The notes under the pieces were generated by a model. That model was given only the letters and a program-made list of their open reading frames with translations. It ran no database searches and was not told the origin of the DNA. Positions 60,386-64,000 of a stretch of 64,000 nt of DNA are shown here, piece by piece. The DNA is from CAZTQN01 sp964615765 (GTDB lineage Bacteria > Planctomycetota > Phycisphaerae > Phycisphaerales > UBA1924): NCBI GenBank assembly GCA_964615765.1, contig CAZTQN010000007.1, positions 1 through 64,000 on the forward strand, written 5' to 3'. The number at the start of each line of letters is the position of its first letter. Within the stretch, counting starts at the first letter, position 1. Both the position numbers and the translations under genes were made by a program.

Positions 60386-60877
60386 CTACTTGGCCAGGGC
60401 CGCCTCGATCGCCGCGGCGATCTCCTGCTCGCTGCGCGGGCCCCACCCGGAGGAGCGGTGCGTCTCAACGCCGTCGGGCCCGATGACGACGAGGGTGGGG
60501 AGGCCGCGCACGCCGTAGGCCTTGGCGACGGCGTCGCCCTGCACGAGCACGGGGTACTTCACGCCGCTGGCCCGCATGAGTTCGTCGGGGCTTTCGGGGT
60601 CGCTGGTCTGCACGCTGATGACGACCACGCCGCGGTCCTGGTAGGTCTCGTGCAGGCGCTGCAGCGACGGCAACGCCGCGCGGCACGGCGGGCACCAGGT
60701 GGCGAAGAAGTCGACGACGATGACCTTGCCGGCGTGCTCGCTCGAATCGAACAGCTTGCCACGCGAGGTGTACAACTGGATGGGGCTCGCGGGCGCCTTC
60801 TCCCACGTCGCGGCGGCGAAGCCGACGAAGACAAGCATCATCAAGGCCCCGGCGATCAGGATCGCTTTTACACTCAC
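60386..60877 (-). CDS. TlpA-like membrane-anchored thioredoxin
   Basis: 163 aa from GTG 60877, with AAGGAG 9 nt upstream. One membrane helix (5-24) places the thioredoxin domain outside the cytosol. The redox motif is FFATWCPPCRAALP (Cys62, Cys65), followed by GVVVISVQTSDPES and the cis-Pro block VRGLPTLVVIGPDG. This is a TlpA/ResA-type thiol-disulfide oxidoreductase of the kind used in cytochrome c maturation or periplasmic reduction. No cytochrome gene lies beside it. It precedes the DUF2971 gene on the same strand with a 92-nt gap, but composition differs sharply at the border. Confidence 0.92.
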   Translation of the reverse strand: MSVKAILIAGALMMLVFVGFAAATWEKAPASPIQLYTSRGKLFDSSEHAGKVIVVDFFATWCPPCRAALPSLQRLHETYQDRGVVVISVQTSDPESPDELMRASGVKYPVLVQGDAVAKAYGVRGLPTLVVIGPDGVETHRSSGWGPRSEQEIAAAIEAALAK

Positions 60878-61220
60878 GCCGCGTGCTCCTTGGGCCTGGC
60901 CCAACCCCCCCACGCCCGAACGTGACCCGCCTCTCACCGGTCCATCGGTCGGACGCGGGCGGCACTGTCGCCGGGACGGGGGGCGGATCGCCAAGGTCGC
61001 GCCGGTGGCCGGAGACCGCGACCAGGGCCAACGGCCCGGCGTTCACCCCAGGTCCTATACACCTTGCCGCGCGGAATGTGCGGGCATGCGGCGGCCCGAG
61101 GCGGGGCGAGGGGCGCGGCGCTCTTGCTCCCGCGCCGGGCGTGGTTTACCGTGACCGGCCGGCGCACCGTCAGCGACCCACCTCGGTGGCCGGCGCTTCC
61201 CGCGCGCAAGGAGACCCGCC
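60878..61220. other. Divergent intergenic region
   Basis: 343 bases between the thioredoxin gene (minus) and adenylate kinase gene (plus). A TATACA at 61056-61061 could be a -10 element but has no matching -35. Nothing else was recognised. Confidence 0.4.
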
Positions 61221-61847
61221 TTGGCCCGATACAACACCGTCCTGCTCTTCGGCGCCCCCGGGGCCGGCAAAGGCACACAGGGCAAGATCCTCGGGCAGAT
61301 TCCCGGGTTCTACCACCTCTCGTGCGGCGAGATCTTCCGCACGATGGACACCAACTCCAAGATCGGCAAGATCTTCATCGAGTACTCGTCCAAGGGTCTG
61401 TTGGTGCCCGACGACGTCACCGTCTCGATGTGGAACACCAACATCCACGCGCAGACGATCCTCAGCATCTACAAACCGCACTCGGACCTGCTGGTGCTCG
61501 ACGGCATCCCGCGGAATCCGAACCAGGCGGTGCTGATGAAGAAGTACATCAAGGTGCTCAAGATCATCCACCTGGTCTGCCCGGACAAGGAGAAGATGAT
61601 GGAGCGCCTGCGTCGTCGCGCGCTGAAAGAGAACCGCGCGGACGACGCGAAGGAAGACGTCATCCGCCGGCGTTGGGCCGTGTATGAGCACGAGACGTAC
61701 CCCGTGCTCGAGTGCTACCCGAAGGAGATCGTGTCGGAGGTGAGCGCCATGGGCTCGCCGGCGGCCGTGCTCCAGCACGTGCTCGAGCACCTCGTGCCCG
61801 TGCAGGATCAGCACTACCGCAACCCGATCTCGGGCGAGAACGTCTGA
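61221..61847 (+). CDS. adk: Adenylate kinase
   Basis: 208 aa from TTG 61221, a start supported by AAGGAG (61208-61213) 7 nt upstream and by the position of the P-loop. P-loop GAPGAGKGTQ (11-20), AMP-site helix LSCGEIFRTM, the DGIPRNPNQ block (in place of the usual DGFPRT) and the RRRALKENRADDAKEDVIRRR region that replaces a full LID. The LID is short and has no zinc-binding cysteines. It interconverts ATP, AMP and ADP. The variant DGIPRN block suggests a divergent member; another NMP kinase activity is possible. Confidence 0.88.
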   Translation: MARYNTVLLFGAPGAGKGTQGKILGQIPGFYHLSCGEIFRTMDTNSKIGKIFIEYSSKGLLVPDDVTVSMWNTNIHAQTILSIYKPHSDLLVLDGIPRNPNQAVLMKKYIKVLKIIHLVCPDKEKMMERLRRRALKENRADDAKEDVIRRRWAVYEHETYPVLECYPKEIVSEVSAMGSPAAVLQHVLEHLVPVQDQHYRNPISGENV

Positions 61848-61863
61848 GCCGCTGAGGCGCGCG

Positions 61864-63402
61864 TCACGGCGCGGGCGTGTCCTGATCGTCCGGAGCCGGG
61901 GCCGCGTCCTTGGCGGGCTCCTCCGCGCTCGCGGGCGGGGGCAGAGCCGTGACGTTGTTGGGATGCGGGATCCGCGGCAGGTTCAGCGCCGCCCGGGCGA
62001 CGTTCTGCATTTCCAGCTGCCGCGCAAAGTCCTGCGTCGGAATCTCCGTCACCAGCCCGTCGTTGCTGATGACCAGCACCTCCGGCCAACCCTGGACGGC
62101 TGCCGAAGCCACGTTGGTCGCCGGGTCCGGCCAGGCGATCGCGATCCACAGGTCATCGCGATCGGCGGGGACGCCCTCGTACGTGAACACGTAATCGCCC
62201 ACGCGGTGCGCCGCCGGCGGGCCGCCGGCGAACTGCAGCAGCGCCGCCGGGTTGAGCGCCGCGCCGCCTTCCGCCTGGCTGTCGCCGAAGGCCTGCAGCG
62301 CGTTGACGTACCAACTCAGCGGCTGACCCGCGATCGTGCTGGTCTGAGACGTGGACGCCGACATCGGCGGCGGGAGCAGAAAGTCGTCCGCGTAGATCGT
62401 GCCATCGACGATCAGCCACGCGGCGTGGGTCGGGCGCTGCCCGGCGGGCGGGAGCATCATCGCGAGCCCGTTGGCGGACGCGAGGGGCGTGCCGGGCGCG
62501 CCGGCGGCGTTCATCATCGCCGTGGTTCGAGCGCCGAGAATCATCGCCCCCACGGCGCCGAGCCCACCGACGACCGCGACCGCGACAATGAGCGGAATGG
62601 TGACGGCGAGGGCCGCTCGCCCGCCGGTGACGCGCTGAGCCTTGGCCAGCATGAACCCCGCCGAGATGCTCCACCAGATCACGCCCAGCCAGGAGAAGTA
62701 GAACCCGACGCAGGGGATGGCGGTCAGGAAGTTGTTGCCGGCGCTATACAGAAACGCGTGCGCGGTGCGGCGGATGCCGAAGGGTGTGTCGCCCGTCAAG
62801 CGCAGCACCGCGTGAGCCGCCGCGATCCACAGCGTCACGAGCAGGGCCACGCCGAACGCCGCCAGCAGCGTTCCGCCGACGAACCCCAGCCCGCGGTTCA
62901 TCCCGCCGACGGCCCCGAGGACCGCGACCATGATGAACACCACAAAGCCCGACCCGACGAACGTCTGCAGGAACAGGTGAATGCCCGCGTACGTCGCGGC
63001 CCGCTTCAGCGACGAGGTTTCCGGCACGCCCTCGATCGCGGCGTTCGGGTTGCTGATGGCCATCGAGAAGGTCTGGAAAAACGCGATGAACCACGACCGC
63101 CCGCGCCGGTTGGCCCACGGCGTGGCCCGCACCAGCGTTTGCTCGGCGCTCAGCCCGGCCGCCGGGAGCATCACCATCTCGTCCATCGTCACCGGCGTCT
63201 GACACCCGACGCACGTGAACGAGGCCGGGTCGAGATGCCCGTTCGGGCCCGTGCCGTAGTACGCCTGATCGCAGTGCGGGCAGCAGAACCGCACGGCGTT
63301 GCACAGAAACTCGAACTCCGACGGCTTGAACGGCGTCCCGCACTCCGGACACTCCCGGACGCGCAGTTGCCACAGCGCATACCCGCACGTGCGACACTGC
63401 AT
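61864..63402 (-). CDS. Zinc-ribbon membrane protein, Yip1-like
   Basis: 512 aa, ATG at 63402 overlapping the upstream stop by 1 nt. The N-terminus has four CxxC knuckles (Cys3/6, 18/21, 41/44 and 64/67), forming two zinc ribbons. About five to six membrane helices follow (about 135-300), with FGIRRTAHAFLYSAGNNFLT and IPCVGFYFSWLGVIWWSISAG in the pattern of Yip1-like proteins. The remaining 190 residues are soluble, with a Pro/Ala-rich tail. Proteins with the same zinc-ribbon/Yip1 layout are frequent in planctomycetes and have no known function. It is translationally coupled to the next (truncated) membrane protein. Confidence 0.7.
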   Translation of the reverse strand: MQCRTCGYALWQLRVRECPECGTPFKPSEFEFLCNAVRFCCPHCDQAYYGTGPNGHLDPASFTCVGCQTPVTMDEMVMLPAAGLSAEQTLVRATPWANRRGRSWFIAFFQTFSMAISNPNAAIEGVPETSSLKRAATYAGIHLFLQTFVGSGFVVFIMVAVLGAVGGMNRGLGFVGGTLLAAFGVALLVTLWIAAAHAVLRLTGDTPFGIRRTAHAFLYSAGNNFLTAIPCVGFYFSWLGVIWWSISAGFMLAKAQRVTGGRAALAVTIPLIVAVAVVGGLGAVGAMILGARTTAMMNAAGAPGTPLASANGLAMMLPPAGQRPTHAAWLIVDGTIYADDFLLPPPMSASTSQTSTIAGQPLSWYVNALQAFGDSQAEGGAALNPAALLQFAGGPPAAHRVGDYVFTYEGVPADRDDLWIAIAWPDPATNVASAAVQGWPEVLVISNDGLVTEIPTQDFARQLEMQNVARAALNLPRIPHPNNVTALPPPASAEEPAKDAAPAPDDQDTPAP

Positions 63403-64000
63403 CAGTCAGACCCCCGCTTCACGCCGCGACTCGACCACGATCGGGCGTCGTCCGCTGCGATTCGACGTCGCACCAGGACCACGAGCGTCAGCGGGCCCGG
63501 CAAGCCCACGCTGAGCATCATGACCGCCATCACCACCCGCACGACTTCGCCGAACTCATCGGGCGGCGCCGACCAACCGTCCGCGAGCATCTGCTGACGC
63601 GCACTCTCTCGGATGCTCGCCAGGGTGTAGAAGTATGCGCCGACGAACATCGGGACGTACGCGCATAGACCGAGCGCGGCCGCCAAGCCCAGGTTGAGCG
63701 CCCACCGCCGCCGGCTCAGAATCCCCACGCCCGCGGTGATCGATGCAACGCACACGCACGCTCCGAAAAGACAGGCCGCGGCGAAGAGGCTCAGCGCCAG
63801 CGGATCCGCCCTCGAGACGAAGTTCGCGTTCGGGGTGTACGTCGTCCACGACCACGACGTCTGCATCAGCACGAACATCGCGCCGAACGCCGCGACCAGC
63901 ATCCCAAGCCCGCCGAGAACGATCGCGAGCACGCCGGTCGGCACGCGCCAGCGTCCCTTGGCAACGTACGCGACGACCTTTCCGGGCTCGGTGGGCGGGT
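63402..64000 (-). CDS. Small multi-helix membrane protein (partial at edge)
   Basis: The minus-strand frame is open from the right edge to the stop at 63402, about 199 codons. A GTG at 63944 would give 180 aa, but the codons before it (PPTEPGKVVAYVAKGRWR) look like real protein, so the true start is probably beyond the window. Four membrane helices (LAIVLGGLGMLVAAFGAMFV, then one near LFAAACLFGACVCVASITAG, one near LGLAAALGLCAYVPMFVG and one near the C-terminus). No family is recognised. Its stop overlaps the ATG of the zinc-ribbon protein (TGATG), so the two are coupled. Confidence 0.65.
   Translation of the reverse strand, partial: PPTEPGKVVAYVAKGRWRVPTGVLAIVLGGLGMLVAAFGAMFVLMQTSWSWTTYTPNANFVSRADPLALSLFAAACLFGACVCVASITAGVGILSRRRWALNLGLAAALGLCAYVPMFVGAYFYTLASIRESARQQMLADGWSAPPDEFGEVVRVVMAVMMLSVGLPGPLTLVVLVRRRIAADDARSWSSRGVKRGSD

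Noticed and set aside
1..64000. tRNA or rRNA genes
   Set aside because: No T-loop/acceptor pattern or rRNA signature was recognised in the intergenic gaps. This was by eye, so a covariance scan could still find one.

Overview
The window comes from a high-GC bacterium of the phylum Planctomycetota, most likely class Phycisphaerae. This is inferred from several traits seen together: two prepilin-like proteins with the FTLIELLVVIAIIALL leader and an H-x10-DG tail, large secreted proteins ending in a dockerin-like doublet (VQDIFDFLxxYF), a PEP-CTERM-like tail ending in RRRR, an hpnCDE squalene operon, and many GTG starts. No rRNA, tRNA, CRISPR array, transposase or phage gene was recognised.

Layout. 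1-3187 (minus): a type IV pilus inner-membrane module, with PilM apparently fused to a PilN-like part, followed by a PilO-like gene cut by the left edge. 3508-5791: a Memo-family protein, a small basic conserved protein and a CusF-like lipoprotein. 6039-17117 (plus): an envelope and secretion region with two collagen-like/beta-propeller proteins, a small anchored protein, a prepilin-like protein and two large cysteine-rich exported proteins sharing a C-terminal tag, separated by strong intrinsic terminators. 17124-17257: heptamer repeats and a terminator. 17333-26284: M20 peptidase, small coiled-coil membrane protein, large membrane protein plus ABC ATPase, zinc-ribbon membrane protein and prolyl oligopeptidase. 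26403-29992: a second prepilin-like gene divergent from a third dockerin-tagged exported protein.

30111-33027 (minus): ribF, nrnA and an orphan DNA methyltransferase in a tightly overlapping operon. 33200-38553: PutA, an exported Hcp-fold protein, a SIMPL protein and a DUF899 protein. 38740-45791 (minus): S41 peptidase, hpnC, hpnD, hpnE and recJ, the middle genes making squalene. ispH (45840) runs divergently and supplies the same isoprenoid pathway. 46961-51142: TSUP permease, aminomutase-like aminotransferase, rlmN and an iodotyrosine-deiodinase-like flavoprotein. 51227-56666: exported lamin-tail protein with a sorting signal, TIGR02206 membrane protein, then a polyprenyl-phosphate sugar-1-phosphate transferase overlapping an O-antigen-ligase-like gene. 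56663-59264: fusA with its own promoter, a leader of about 400 nt and a terminator. 59283-60293: an AT-richer DUF2971 gene that looks acquired. 60386-64000: TlpA-like thioredoxin, adenylate kinase with a TTG start, a zinc-ribbon membrane protein and a membrane protein cut by the right edge.

The most unusual signals are the shared C-terminal tag and six-cysteine repeats of the exported proteins, the duplicated collagen-stalk/seven-bladed-propeller proteins, the deiodinase-like protein with a conserved substrate triad, an Hcp-fold protein with a signal peptide and no T6SS neighbours, and GGCxCTN heptamer arrays at two loci. All family calls are by eye; no database search was run.
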